In this document: positions 25,263-33,461 of the stretch, one piece after another | How the letters are laid out: each line of letters starts with the position of its first letter | Position numbering within the stretch: the first letter of the stretch is position 1 | Assembly: GCF_019145205.1 (NCBI RefSeq) | Contig: NZ_JAHSTT010000020.1 | Coordinates: 1-64,000 of the forward strand | Length of the DNA: 64,000 nucleotides | From: Pseudomonas khavaziana | Lineage (GTDB): Bacteria; Pseudomonadota; Gammaproteobacteria; Pseudomonadales; Pseudomonadaceae | Direction of reading: 5' to 3' | Program-made: the position numbers and the translations under genes | The notes under the pieces: generated by a model | Told to the model about the DNA's origin: nothing | Seen by the model: only the letters and a program-made list of their open reading frames with translations | The model's database searches: none

Positions 25263-25802
25263 ATGGCACGACTACAAGAGATTTACCGGAAGGAAATCGC
25301 CCCTAAGCTTAAGGAAGAACTTAAGCTCGGGAACGTGATGGAAGTTCCGCGCGTCACCAAAATCACCCTGAACATGGGTCTGGGCGAAGCGATCGGCGAC
25401 AAAAAAGTCATCGAGCACGCTGTTGCTGACCTGGAAAAGATCACCGGTCAAAAAGTCGTTGTGACTTACGCTCGGAAATCCATCGCTGGCTTTAAAGTCC
25501 GTGAAGGTTGGCCGATCGGCGTCAAAGTGACTCTGCGCCGTGAGCGTATGTACGAATTCCTGGATCGTCTGCTGTCGATCTCCCTGCCTCGGGTACGCGA
25601 CTTCCGCGGCCTGAATGCCAAGTCCTTCGATGGTCGTGGTAACTACAGCATGGGCGTTAAAGAGCAGATCATCTTCCCGGAAATCGACTACGACAAGATC
25701 GATGCTCTCCGCGGTCTGGACATCACCCTGACCACCACTGCCAAGAACGATGATGAAGGCCGCGCTCTGCTGCGTGCGTTCAAATTCCCGTTCCGCAACT
25801 GA
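25263..25802 (+). CDS. rplE: 50S ribosomal protein L5
   Basis: Binds 5S rRNA and forms an intersubunit bridge. 179 residues with ITGQKVVVTYARKSIAGFKVREG near 60-82 and VRDFRGLNAKSFDGRGNYS near 113. In E. coli the S8 autoregulatory site is at the rplX-rplE junction; the 22-nt junction here is compact and I cannot confirm the site. Confidence 0.97.
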   Translation: MARLQEIYRKEIAPKLKEELKLGNVMEVPRVTKITLNMGLGEAIGDKKVIEHAVADLEKITGQKVVVTYARKSIAGFKVREGWPIGVKVTLRRERMYEFLDRLLSISLPRVRDFRGLNAKSFDGRGNYSMGVKEQIIFPEIDYDKIDALRGLDITLTTTAKNDDEGRALLRAFKFPFRN

Positions 25803-25815
25803 TTGGAGTAGGACC

Positions 25816-26121
25816 ATGGCCAAGATGAGCATGAAAAACCGCGAGCTGAAGCGTCAGCTCACGGTTGCCAAGTACGCCAAGAAGCGTGCAGCACTGAAAG
25901 CAATCATCGTTGATCTGAACGCAAGTCCAGAAGCGCGTTGGGAAGCTACAGTTGCTCTGCAGAAGCAGCCACGTGACGCAAGCGCTTCGCGCATGCGTAA
26001 CCGCTGCCGCCTGACCGGTCGTCCACACGGCGTTTACCGCAAGTTCGGCCTCGGCCGTAACAAACTGCGTGAAGCGGCAATGCGTGGTGACGTACCAGGT
26101 CTGGTTAAAGCCAGCTGGTAA
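25816..26121 (+). CDS. rpsN: 30S ribosomal protein S14 (zinc-free type)
   Basis: 30S head protein near the A site. 101 residues, the long form that lacks the two CxxC pairs of the short zinc-binding form: only one Cys is seen in RNRCRLTGRPHGVYRKFGLGRN. The ATG at 25816 gives MAKMSMKNRELKRQL; the upstream extension of the frame lies inside rplE. Followed by a hairpin and a promoter, so it ends a transcription unit. Confidence 0.97.
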   Translation: MAKMSMKNRELKRQLTVAKYAKKRAALKAIIVDLNASPEARWEATVALQKQPRDASASRMRNRCRLTGRPHGVYRKFGLGRNKLREAAMRGDVPGLVKASW

Positions 26122-26186
26122 GTACTTTCAACGTCCAGGTGGTCGGAATCGCAAGATACTGACCGCCGGTGACCTTGAATCTGGAT

Positions 26187-26210
26187 CAAGCCCCTTTTGG
26201 GGCTTGTTTC
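26187..26210 (+). terminator. Hairpin between rpsN and rpsH
   Basis: CAAGCCCC (26187-26194), TTTT loop, GGGGCTTG (26199-26206) and TTTC. Intrinsic-terminator shape with a short T tract; it may terminate only part of the transcripts from upstream. Confidence 0.6.
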
Positions 26211-26232
26211 ATTTCTGGAGTATGTCTAAAAT
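26204..26232 (+). promoter_or_regulatory. Candidate internal promoter before rpsH
   Basis: TTGTTT (26204-26209) overlapping the descending arm of the hairpin, 17 nt spacer, TAAAAT (26227-26232), then ACGCGGCTCGCC as a GC-rich discriminator. The 97 nt to rpsH hold no gene. Confidence 0.5.
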
Positions 26233-26329
26233 ACGCGGCTCGCCTGAGCCCGTGTTTTTTGTGCTCGGAGATTCTCGGCGACATATGTAGCCGCAAGGCT
26301 AATTTTTTTGTATTAGGAGCGTCTAGCCC

Positions 26330-26722
26330 ATGAGTATGCAGGACCCGTTAGCGGACATGCTAACTCGTATCCGTAATGCCCAGATGGCTGAAAAGTCCGT
26401 CGTAAGCATGCCATCTTCCAAGTTGAAGGTAGCTGTTGCCAAAGTCCTGAAAGACGAAGGCTACATTGCGGGTTATCAGATCAGCAGCGAAATCAAACCA
26501 CTGCTGTCCATCGAGCTGAAGTACTTCGAAGGCCGTTCGGTCATCGAGGAAGTGAAGCGCGTTAGCCGTCCAGGCCTGCGTCAGTACAAGTCCGCTGAAG
26601 ATCTGCCGAAAGTTCGTGGCGGTCTGGGCGTGTCTATCGTCTCCACCAACAAAGGTGTGATGACGGATCGTGCTGCGCGCGCTGCCGGTGTCGGCGGCGA
26701 AGTTCTTTGCACTGTGTTCTAA
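26330..26722 (+). CDS. rpsH: 30S ribosomal protein S8
   Basis: Primary 16S rRNA binder and, in E. coli, translational repressor of the spc operon. 130 residues beginning MSMQDPLADMLTRIRNAQMA with the C-terminal GVSIVSTNKGVMTDRAAR. Preceded by a hairpin-promoter module and a GGAGCG ribosome site. Confidence 0.97.
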   Translation: MSMQDPLADMLTRIRNAQMAEKSVVSMPSSKLKVAVAKVLKDEGYIAGYQISSEIKPLLSIELKYFEGRSVIEEVKRVSRPGLRQYKSAEDLPKVRGGLGVSIVSTNKGVMTDRAARAAGVGGEVLCTVF

Positions 26723-26734
26723 GGGGGGATAAGC

Positions 26735-27268
26735 ATGTCACGCGTCGCTAAGAACCCCGTTAAGCTGCCAGCCGGTGTCGAAGTCAAATTCGCAGGCCAA
26801 CAGCTTTCGGTGAAGGGTGCCAAGGGTACTCTTGAACTGAACATCCATTCGTCCGTTGAGATCGTTGAAGAAGCTGGTGAGCTGCGTTTCGCTGCTCGCA
26901 ATGGCGATCAACAAACTCGCGCAATGGCCGGTACCACGCGTGCGTTGGTAAACAACATGGTCCAAGGCGTAAGCCAAGGCTTCGAGCGTAAGCTCCAGCT
27001 GGTCGGTGTTGGTTACAAAGCGCAAGCAAAAGGCACGGTTCTGAACCTTGCCCTTGGCTTCTCGCACCCTGTGGATTACGAACTGCCAGCGGGCATCACT
27101 GCTGAGACTCCTAGCCAGACCGATATCCTGATCAAGGGCATCGACAAGCAGCTGGTAGGTCAAGTGGCCGCTGAGATCCGCGACTTCCGTCCACCAGAGC
27201 CGTACAAAGGCAAAGGTGTGCGCTACGCGGACGAAGTCGTCCGTCGTAAAGAAGCCAAGAAGAAGTAG
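26735..27268 (+). CDS. rplF: 50S ribosomal protein L6
   Basis: Near the sarcin-ricin loop and factor-binding site. 177 residues, SRVAKNPVKLPAGVEV at the start and the conserved RPPEPYKGKGVRYADEVVRR near 151-170. Aminoglycoside-related changes near the C-terminus are not seen. Confidence 0.97.
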   Translation: MSRVAKNPVKLPAGVEVKFAGQQLSVKGAKGTLELNIHSSVEIVEEAGELRFAARNGDQQTRAMAGTTRALVNNMVQGVSQGFERKLQLVGVGYKAQAKGTVLNLALGFSHPVDYELPAGITAETPSQTDILIKGIDKQLVGQVAAEIRDFRPPEPYKGKGVRYADEVVRRKEAKKK

Positions 27269-27278
27269 GGCATAGCAA

Positions 27279-27629
27279 ATGACCGACAAAAAAGTTACTC
27301 GACTGCGTCGCGCTCGCAAAGCACGCCTGAAAATGCACGAACTCGAAGTCGTGCGTCTCTGCGTGTTCCGCTCGTCGCAGCACATCTACGCCCAGGTCAT
27401 CTCGGCCGACGGCAACAAAGTCCTGGCAAGCGCCTCGACTTTGGATAAAGAACTGCGTGATGGTGCCACTGGCAACATCGACGCGGCCACAAAGGTTGGC
27501 CAGCTGGTCGCTACGCGTGCTAAGGCCGCTGGCGTCTCGCAAGTGGCTTTCGACCGCTCTGGCTTCAAGTACCACGGTCGCGTGAAAGCGCTGGCTGATG
27601 CTGCTCGTGAAGCTGGGCTGGAGTTCTAA
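27279..27629 (+). CDS. rplR: 50S ribosomal protein L18
   Basis: 5S rRNA-binding protein of the central protuberance. 116 residues with RLRRARKARLKMHE at the N-terminus and VAFDRSGFKYHGRVKALADAAREAGLEF at the C-terminus. 10 nt behind rplF and 3 nt before rpsE. Confidence 0.97.
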   Translation: MTDKKVTRLRRARKARLKMHELEVVRLCVFRSSQHIYAQVISADGNKVLASASTLDKELRDGATGNIDAATKVGQLVATRAKAAGVSQVAFDRSGFKYHGRVKALADAAREAGLEF

Positions 27630-27632
27630 GTT

Positions 27633-28133
27633 ATGTCAAATAACGACCAAAAGCGCGACGAAGGCTACATTGAGAAGCTGGTTCAAGTTAACCGCGTAGC
27701 CAAAACCGTTAAAGGCGGCCGTATCTTCACTTTCACCGCGTTGACCGTGGTGGGTGATGGTAAAGGGCGTGTTGGCTTCGGCCGTGGCAAGTCACGTGAA
27801 GTGCCTGCTGCGATCCAGAAGGCAATGGAAGCTGCTCGTCGCAACATGATCCAGGTTGATCTGAACGGCACCACTCTGCAGTACGCGATGAAGTCCGCCC
27901 ATGGCGCTTCGAAGGTGTACATGCAGCCTGCTTCTGAAGGTACCGGTATCATCGCTGGCGGCGCTATGCGTGCTGTCCTCGAAGTTGCTGGCGTTCAGAA
28001 CGTTCTGGCCAAGTGCTACGGCTCGACTAACCCGGTAAACGTGGTTCACGCCACTTTCAAGGGTTTGAAGGCTATGCAATCTCCTGAGTCCATCGCTGCC
28101 AAGCGTGGTCTGACTGTCAAGGAGATCTTCTGA
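27633..28133 (+). CDS. rpsE: 30S ribosomal protein S5
   Basis: Helps form the mRNA entry pore and influences accuracy. 166 residues with the spectinomycin-contact loop [20 protein letters not shown] near 24-43 (unchanged), and [17 protein letters not shown] following. Confidence 0.97.
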
Positions 28134-28135
28134 TC

Positions 28136-28312
28136 ATGGCTACCGTTAAAGTAACGCTGATCAAAAGCATGACCGGCCGCATCCCTAACCACAAACTGTG
28201 CGTTAAAGGTTTGGGTCTGCGTCGCATCGGTCACACTGTAGAAGTCCAGGATACTCCCGAGAATCGCGGGATGATCAACAAGGCTTACTACATGCTGCGT
28301 GTAGAGGGTTAA
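28136..28312 (+). CDS. rpmD: 50S ribosomal protein L30
   Basis: A 58-residue protein: [19 protein letters not shown] at the N-terminus, then [17 protein letters not shown] and a C-terminal [13 protein letters not shown]. Binds 23S rRNA domain II near the 5S rRNA. The frame runs from ATG at 28136 to TAA at 28310-28312, 2 nt after rpsE and 3 nt before rplO, the normal spc position. Short but unmistakable. Confidence 0.95.
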
Positions 28313-28315
28313 TCG

Positions 28316-28753
28316 ATGAAACTCAATGATCTGAGTCCAGCGCCGGGTTCCCGTCGCGAAAAGCATCGTCCGGGCCGTGGTATCGGTAGCGGTTTGGGTA
28401 AGACTGGTGGCCGTGGCCACAAAGGTCAAACCTCCCGCTCCGGTGGCACCATCGCTCCAGGCTTTGAAGGCGGTCAACAGCCGCTGCATCGTCGCCTGCC
28501 TAAGTTCGGTTTCGTATCCCTGAAAGCCATGGACCGCGCAGAAGTGCGTCTGTCCGAGCTGGCGAAAGTGGAAGGCGACATCGTTACTGTGCAGACCCTG
28601 AAAGATGCCAACGTGATCAACGTCAACGTACAGCGTGTGAAAATCATGCTGTCCGGTGAAGTGACTCGCGCTGTCACTATCGGCAAGGGAATCGGCGCCA
28701 CCAAAGGTGCGCGTTCGGCTATCGAAGCAGCTGGCGGCAAGTTCGAGGAATAA
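28316..28753 (+). CDS. rplO: 50S ribosomal protein L15
   Basis: Late-assembly 50S protein with a long glycine/arginine-rich N-terminal extension (GRGIGSGLGKTGGRGHKGQ at about 22-40). 145 residues beginning MKLNDLSPAPGSRREKHRP. Its stop abuts the secY start with no spacer, linking ribosomal protein and translocase synthesis. Confidence 0.97.
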   Translation: MKLNDLSPAPGSRREKHRPGRGIGSGLGKTGGRGHKGQTSRSGGTIAPGFEGGQQPLHRRLPKFGFVSLKAMDRAEVRLSELAKVEGDIVTVQTLKDANVINVNVQRVKIMLSGEVTRAVTIGKGIGATKGARSAIEAAGGKFEE

Positions 28754-30082
28754 ATGGCTAAGCAAGGTGCTCTCTCAGCGCTCGGCAAAGGCGGTATGTC
28801 TGAACTTTGGGCTCGTCTGCGTTTTCTGTTCCTGGCGATTATCGTCTACCGAATAGGCGCACACATCCCGGTTCCAGGTATCAACCCGGACCGACTCGCA
28901 GACCTGTTTCGACAGAATGAGGGGACCATTCTTAGCTTGTTCAACATGTTTTCCGGTGGCGCGCTGGAGCGGATGAGCATCTTTGCACTGGGGATCATGC
29001 CGTACATTTCGGCATCGATCATCATGCAACTGATGACAGCCGTCAGCCCGCAACTGGAGCAGTTGAAGAAGGAAGGTGAAGCTGGCCGTCGCAAGATTAG
29101 CCAGTACACCCGCTACGGCACTGTCGTCCTTGCCCTGGTTCAAGCTATCGGCATGTCCGTTGGCCTGGCAGGGCAGGGCGTTGCGTTCACTGGTGACTTT
29201 GGCTTCCATTTCGTCGCAGTATCCACTTTTGTGGCTGGTGCGATGTTCATGATGTGGCTGGGTGAGCAGATTACTGAACGTGGTGTTGGTAACGGTATCT
29301 CGATGTTGATTTTCGCAGGTATCGTCGCCGGTCTTCCGAGAGCAATCGGGCAGTCTTTCGAGTCTGCGCGTCAGGGTGATATCAATATCTTCGCCTTGGT
29401 TGCCATCGGTTTGCTGGCAGTAGCGATTATCGGTTTTGTGGTGTTCATTGAGCGTGGCCAGCGTCGTATTGCTGTTCACTACGCCAAGCGTCAGCAGGGC
29501 CGTAAGGTCTTTGCTGCGCAGACCAGCCACTTGCCGCTGAAAGTGAATATGGCCGGCGTTATTCCGGCAATTTTCGCGAGCAGCATCTTGCTGTTTCCGG
29601 CTTCGTTGGGTACCTGGTTTGGTCAGTCCGAAAACATGGGCTGGCTGCAGGACCTCTCTCAGTCGATCGCTCCTGGTCAGCCGTTGAATATTCTGCTGTT
29701 TAGTGCAGGGATTATTTTCTTCTGCTTCTTCTATACGGCGTTGATGTTCAATCCGAAAGACGTAGCGGAAAACCTGAAGAAGTCCGGTGCCTTTATTCCG
29801 GGCATCCGTCCAGGTGAGCAGTCGGCACGCTACATTGATGGCGTTCTGACTCGTTTGACCCTGTTCGGTGCTCTATATATGACGGCCGTGTGCTTGTTGC
29901 CCCAGTTCCTGGTGGTTGCAGCAAACGTTCCGTTCTACCTTGGCGGGACCTCGTTGCTGATCGTGGTCGTGGTTGTGATGGACTTCATGTCCCAAGTACA
30001 ATCGCACCTCGTTTCGCACCAGTACGAATCCCTGATGAAGAAAGCCAACCTGAAGGGTTACGGCAGCGGCATGTTGCGCTGA
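28754..30082 (+). CDS. secY: Protein translocase subunit SecY
   Basis: The protein-conducting channel of the inner membrane. 442 residues with ten predicted transmembrane helices; visible landmarks are GINPDRLADLF (plug region), LGIMPYISASIIMQL and GIRPGEQSARYIDGVLTRLT in the cytoplasmic loop. It starts directly after the rplO stop. SecE is encoded at 2970; no secG is in this window. Confidence 0.97.
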   Translation: MAKQGALSALGKGGMSELWARLRFLFLAIIVYRIGAHIPVPGINPDRLADLFRQNEGTILSLFNMFSGGALERMSIFALGIMPYISASIIMQLMTAVSPQLEQLKKEGEAGRRKISQYTRYGTVVLALVQAIGMSVGLAGQGVAFTGDFGFHFVAVSTFVAGAMFMMWLGEQITERGVGNGISMLIFAGIVAGLPRAIGQSFESARQGDINIFALVAIGLLAVAIIGFVVFIERGQRRIAVHYAKRQQGRKVFAAQTSHLPLKVNMAGVIPAIFASSILLFPASLGTWFGQSENMGWLQDLSQSIAPGQPLNILLFSAGIIFFCFFYTALMFNPKDVAENLKKSGAFIPGIRPGEQSARYIDGVLTRLTLFGALYMTAVCLLPQFLVVAANVPFYLGGTSLLIVVVVVMDFMSQVQSHLVSHQYESLMKKANLKGYGSGMLR

Positions 30083-30109
30083 GTACCCATAAGGTTCGAG
30101 GAGTTGGTG

Positions 30110-30226
30110 ATGAAAGTTCGTGCATCGGTGAAAAAGCTGTGCCGTAACTGCAAGATTATTCGCCGCGAAGGTGTTGTTCGAGTAATTTGCAGCGCGGAAC
30201 CGCGTCACAAACAGCGCCAAGGCTGA
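30110..30226 (+). CDS. rpmJ: 50S ribosomal protein L36 (zinc-ribbon type)
   Basis: A 38-residue protein, [17 protein letters not shown] at the N-terminus, with the zinc ligands Cys11, Cys14, Cys27 and His33 all present, so it is the C+ form. It completes the 50S near the L7/L12 stalk base. ATG at 30110 behind AGGAG; lies 27 nt after secY and before the alpha operon promoter. Too short for many gene finders but clear by sequence. Confidence 0.95.
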
Positions 30227-30243
30227 GTGTGATCCGCTTGAAG

Positions 30244-30267
30244 CCCGGCAGCTAGTGCGCTGCCGGG
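30244..30267 (+). terminator. Hairpin between rpmJ and rpsM
   Basis: CCCGGCAGC (30244-30252), TAGTGC loop, GCTGCCGGG (30259-30267), followed by TTGATTATTTG. A strong stem with an imperfect T tract, so perhaps a weak terminator closing the spc transcript. Confidence 0.6.
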
Positions 30268-30296
30268 TTGATTATTTGTTATTACAGCGATATTAT
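30268..30296 (+). promoter_or_regulatory. Promoter of the alpha operon
   Basis: TTGATT (30268-30273) immediately after the hairpin, 17 nt spacer, TATTAT (30291-30296), then CTCGCGCCC as GC-rich discriminator. It would give a leader of about 53 nt before rpsM, where an S4 site could lie. Confidence 0.65.
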
Positions 30297-30355
30297 CTCG
30301 CGCCCTATTTCTTGGCTTCCGGGGCGTAGGTAGCTGTCAATTGGAGTCCCACTGA

Positions 30356-30712
30356 ATGGCCCGTATTGCAGGCGTTAACATTCCAGATAACAAGCACACT
30401 GTTATCTCGCTGACCTACATCTATGGTGTTGGTCGCACTACTGCGCAGAAGATTTGCGCAGTTGCTGGGGTAAACCCAGCCGCTAAGATCAAGGATCTGA
30501 GCGACGAGCAGATTGAACAGCTGCGTGGCGAAGTGGCGAAGTTCACCACTGAAGGTGACCTGCGTCGCGAAATCAACATGAAAATCAAGCGTTTGATGGA
30601 CCTCGGTTGCTATCGCGGTCTGCGTCATCGTCGTGGTCTTCCAGTACGCGGTCAGCGTACCAAGACTAACGCGCGTACCCGTAAAGGTCCGCGTAAGCCG
30701 ATCCGCAAGTAA
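30356..30712 (+). CDS. rpsM: 30S ribosomal protein S13
   Basis: Head protein forming bridges to the 50S and contacting P-site tRNA through its C-terminal tail. 118 residues beginning ARIAGVNIPDNKHTVISLTY and ending in GQRTKTNARTRKGPRKPIRK. First gene of the alpha operon, in which S4 is the expected autoregulator. Confidence 0.97.
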   Translation: MARIAGVNIPDNKHTVISLTYIYGVGRTTAQKICAVAGVNPAAKIKDLSDEQIEQLRGEVAKFTTEGDLRREINMKIKRLMDLGCYRGLRHRRGLPVRGQRTKTNARTRKGPRKPIRK

Positions 30713-30742
30713 TCGCCCCAGCGAATCGACAGGAAAATTATC

Positions 30743-31132
30743 ATGGCAAAACCTGCTGCTCGTCCTCGTAAAAAAGTTAAAAAGACAGTGGTTGATGGCA
30801 TCGCCCACATCCATGCATCTTTTAACAACACCATCGTGACCATCACCGACCGTCAAGGTAACGCGCTTTCTTGGGCTACCTCCGGTGGTTCGGGTTTCCG
30901 CGGTTCCCGCAAGTCCACCCCGTTTGCTGCTCAAGTAGCTGCTGAACGTGCTGGTCAAGCTGCGCTGGAATATGGCCTGAAAAACCTCGACGTTAACGTC
31001 AAAGGTCCAGGTCCAGGTCGTGAGTCTGCTGTCCGTGCTTTGAACGGCTGTGGCTATAAGATCGCCAGCATCACCGACGTGACGCCAATCCCGCACAACG
31101 GGTGCCGTCCGCCGAAGAAGCGCCGCGTGTAA
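30743..31132 (+). CDS. rpsK: 30S ribosomal protein S11
   Basis: Platform protein near the mRNA exit (Shine-Dalgarno helix). 129 residues with FNNTIVTITDRQGNALSWATSGG near 28-50 and the C-terminal DVTPIPHNGCRPPKKRRV. Confidence 0.97.
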   Translation: MAKPAARPRKKVKKTVVDGIAHIHASFNNTIVTITDRQGNALSWATSGGSGFRGSRKSTPFAAQVAAERAGQAALEYGLKNLDVNVKGPGPGRESAVRALNGCGYKIASITDVTPIPHNGCRPPKKRRV

Positions 31133-31150
31133 TCCAGGAGATTGTAAAGA

Positions 31151-31771
31151 ATGGCTCGTTACATTGGTCCAAAATGCAAACTCGCTCGTCGCGAGGGCAC
31201 CGATCTCTTCCTGAAGAGCGGCGTGCGCGCGATCGAATCGAAGTGCAACATTGAAGCAGCACCTGGTATCCATGGCCAACGCCGCGGTCGCCAGTCCGAT
31301 TACGGCACCCAACTGCGTGAAAAGCAGAAGGTCCGTCGTATCTACGGCGTTCTCGAGCGTCAGTTCAGCGGCTACTACAAAGAAGCTGCTGGCAAGAAAG
31401 GTGCAACCGGTGAAAACCTGCTGCAACTGCTCGAATGCCGTCTGGACAACGTTGTATACCGTATGGGCTTTGGTTCGACTCGTGCCGAATCCCGTCAGCT
31501 GGTATCGCACAAGTCGATCAGCGTTAACGGTCAGACCGTAAACGTTCCGTCCTACCAGGTTCGTGCTGGTGACGTGGTCGCAGTTCGCGAGAAAGCTAAA
31601 AACCAACTTCGCATTGTCCAAGCTCTCGATCTGTGTGCCCAACGTGGCCGCGTAGAATGGGTAGAAGTAGACACTGAGAAGAAGTCGGGCGTTTTCAAGA
31701 ACGTTCCTGCTCGCAGTGATCTGTCCGCCGACATCAACGAAAGCCTGATTGTCGAGCTCTACTCCAAGTAA
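31151..31771 (+). CDS. rpsD: 30S ribosomal protein S4
   Basis: Primary 16S rRNA binder, decoding-accuracy protein, and translational repressor of the alpha operon in E. coli. 206 residues beginning ARYIGPKCKLARREGTDLFL with an S4-type RNA-binding domain near 96-155 (CRLDNVVYRMGFGSTRAE). The four-Cys N-terminal zinc knuckle of some bacteria is not complete here (Cys9 and Cys32 only). Confidence 0.97.
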   Translation: MARYIGPKCKLARREGTDLFLKSGVRAIESKCNIEAAPGIHGQRRGRQSDYGTQLREKQKVRRIYGVLERQFSGYYKEAAGKKGATGENLLQLLECRLDNVVYRMGFGSTRAESRQLVSHKSISVNGQTVNVPSYQVRAGDVVAVREKAKNQLRIVQALDLCAQRGRVEWVEVDTEKKSGVFKNVPARSDLSADINESLIVELYSK

Positions 31772-31793
31772 GGGCTAGAAAATAGGTGCATCC

Positions 31794-32795
31794 ATGCAGA
31801 TTTCGGTAAATGAGTTCCTGACACCCCGCCACATTGATGTGCAGGTTGTCAGTCCAACCCGCGCCAAGATCACTCTCGAGCCTCTCGAGCGTGGTTTTGG
31901 CCACACCCTGGGCAACGCGCTGCGCCGCATCCTGTTGTCCTCAATGCCCGGCTGTGCAGTAGTCGAGGCCGAGATTGACGGTGTGCTCCACGAGTACAGC
32001 GCCATCGAAGGTGTACAGGAAGACGTAATTGAAATCCTGTTGAACCTTAAAGGTCTGGCTATCAAGCTGCACGGCCGTGACGAAGTTACGCTGACCTTGT
32101 CGAAGAAGGGTTCGGGGGTGGTTACCGCTGCCGATATTCAGCTGGATCATGATGTCGAGATCGTTAACCCCGATCACGTAATCGCTAACCTGGCGTCTAA
32201 CGGCGCCCTGAACATGAAGCTCACTGTAGCTCGTGGTCGTGGTTATGAACCGGCCGACTCGCGTCAGAGCGATGAAGACGAAAGCCGCAGCATTGGTCGC
32301 TTGCAGCTTGACTCTTCGTTCAGCCCGGTTCGCCGTATCGCATACGTGGTGGAAAACGCCCGTGTCGAGCAGCGGACTAACCTGGACAAGCTGGTTATTG
32401 ATCTGGAAACCAACGGTACCCTGGATCCTGAAGAGGCTATTCGCCGCGCTGCAACCATTCTGCAACAGCAGTTGGCTGCGTTCGTCGACCTCAAGGGTGA
32501 CAGCGAACCAGTGGTAATCGAGCAAGAAGACGAGATCGATCCGATCCTGCTTCGCCCGGTTGACGATCTGGAACTGACTGTACGTTCGGCTAACTGCCTT
32601 AAGGCGGAAAACATTTACTACATCGGCGACCTGATTCAGCGTACCGAAGTAGAACTGTTGAAGACTCCGAACCTGGGCAAGAAATCCTTGACTGAAATCA
32701 AGGACGTTCTGGCCTCCCGCGGTCTGTCCCTCGGCATGCGCCTCGACAACTGGCCGCCTGCAAGTCTTAAGAAGGACGACAAGGCGACTGCCTGA
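31794..32795 (+). CDS. rpoA: DNA-directed RNA polymerase subunit alpha
   Basis: Dimerises to seed RNA polymerase assembly; its C-terminal domain binds UP elements and activators. 333 residues: N-terminal domain (about 1-235, with RGFGHTLGNALRRILLSSMPG at about 36-56), a linker rich in Gln and Asp, and the alpha-CTD at about 250-320 with CLKAENIYYIGDLIQRTEVEL. Lies between rpsD and rplQ as usual. Confidence 0.98.
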   Translation: MQISVNEFLTPRHIDVQVVSPTRAKITLEPLERGFGHTLGNALRRILLSSMPGCAVVEAEIDGVLHEYSAIEGVQEDVIEILLNLKGLAIKLHGRDEVTLTLSKKGSGVVTAADIQLDHDVEIVNPDHVIANLASNGALNMKLTVARGRGYEPADSRQSDEDESRSIGRLQLDSSFSPVRRIAYVVENARVEQRTNLDKLVIDLETNGTLDPEEAIRRAATILQQQLAAFVDLKGDSEPVVIEQEDEIDPILLRPVDDLELTVRSANCLKAENIYYIGDLIQRTEVELLKTPNLGKKSLTEIKDVLASRGLSLGMRLDNWPPASLKKDDKATA

Positions 32796-32836
32796 TCGTC
32801 GTAATCACCGAACGTGAGTTTGGTAAGGAATGAACC

Positions 32837-33223
32837 ATGCGTCATCGTAAAAGTGGTCGTCACCTGAGCCGTACCAGCTCGCACCGCAAGGCCATGTTCC
32901 AAAACATGGCGGTGTCGCTGTTCGAGCACGAGCTGATCAAAACTACACTGCCGAAAGCTAAAGAACTGCGTCGCGTTGCTGAGCCGCTGATCACTTTGGC
33001 CAAGACAGACAGCCTGGCTAACCGCCGTCTGGCTTTCGACCGTACTCGTTCGAAAGCTATCGTTGGTAAGCTCTTCAACGACCTGGGCAAGCGTTACGCT
33101 ACCCGTGAGGGTGGCTACCTGCGCATCCTCAAGTGCGGTTTCCGCGCTGGCGACAACGCGCCTATGGCGTACGTCGAGTTGGTTGATCGTGCTACTGCTG
33201 GCGAAGCTGTATCCGCCGAGTAA
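32837..33223 (+). CDS. rplQ: 50S ribosomal protein L17
   Basis: Exit-side 50S protein closing the alpha operon. 128 residues beginning [20 protein letters not shown], with [13 protein letters not shown] near 45. A clear terminator follows 21 nt after the stop, ending the 30-kb core gene block. Confidence 0.97.
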
Positions 33224-33244
33224 GACGACAAGCTATAACGAAGA

Positions 33245-33269
33245 ACCGGGCCTAGTGCCCGGTTTTTTG
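33245..33269 (+). terminator. Terminator of the alpha operon
   Basis: ACCGGGC (33245-33251), loop CTAGT, GCCCGGT (33257-33263), then TTTTT. The 190 nt from here to katA are AT-rich and hold no gene; I see no confident promoter or OxyR dyad in them. Confidence 0.85.
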
Positions 33270-33461
33270 TGCGCGTAAGAAAAGCTCAATAGATACAAGC
33301 TTTCACTCATCGACGCTGGGTACTATGACCATTGGGGAGTTATTAGTTATTTTCTATTGATGCTTACGATTTAATGAATTTGTACACGTCATGTTGATGA
33401 TCAATACTCCCTCCAAGCCGATTAGCCGGCAGTTCCAAGCCCGACCTGAGGAAGATTGCGC

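Noticed and set aside
26069..26290. 73-codon open frame between rpsN and rpsH
   Set aside because: It begins inside rpsN in another frame and runs through the hairpin and promoter; no ribosome site or similarity.
33270..33461. OxyR site expected before katA
   Set aside because: Only one loose ATAG half-site (33288) was found, without the repeated partners at the right spacing.
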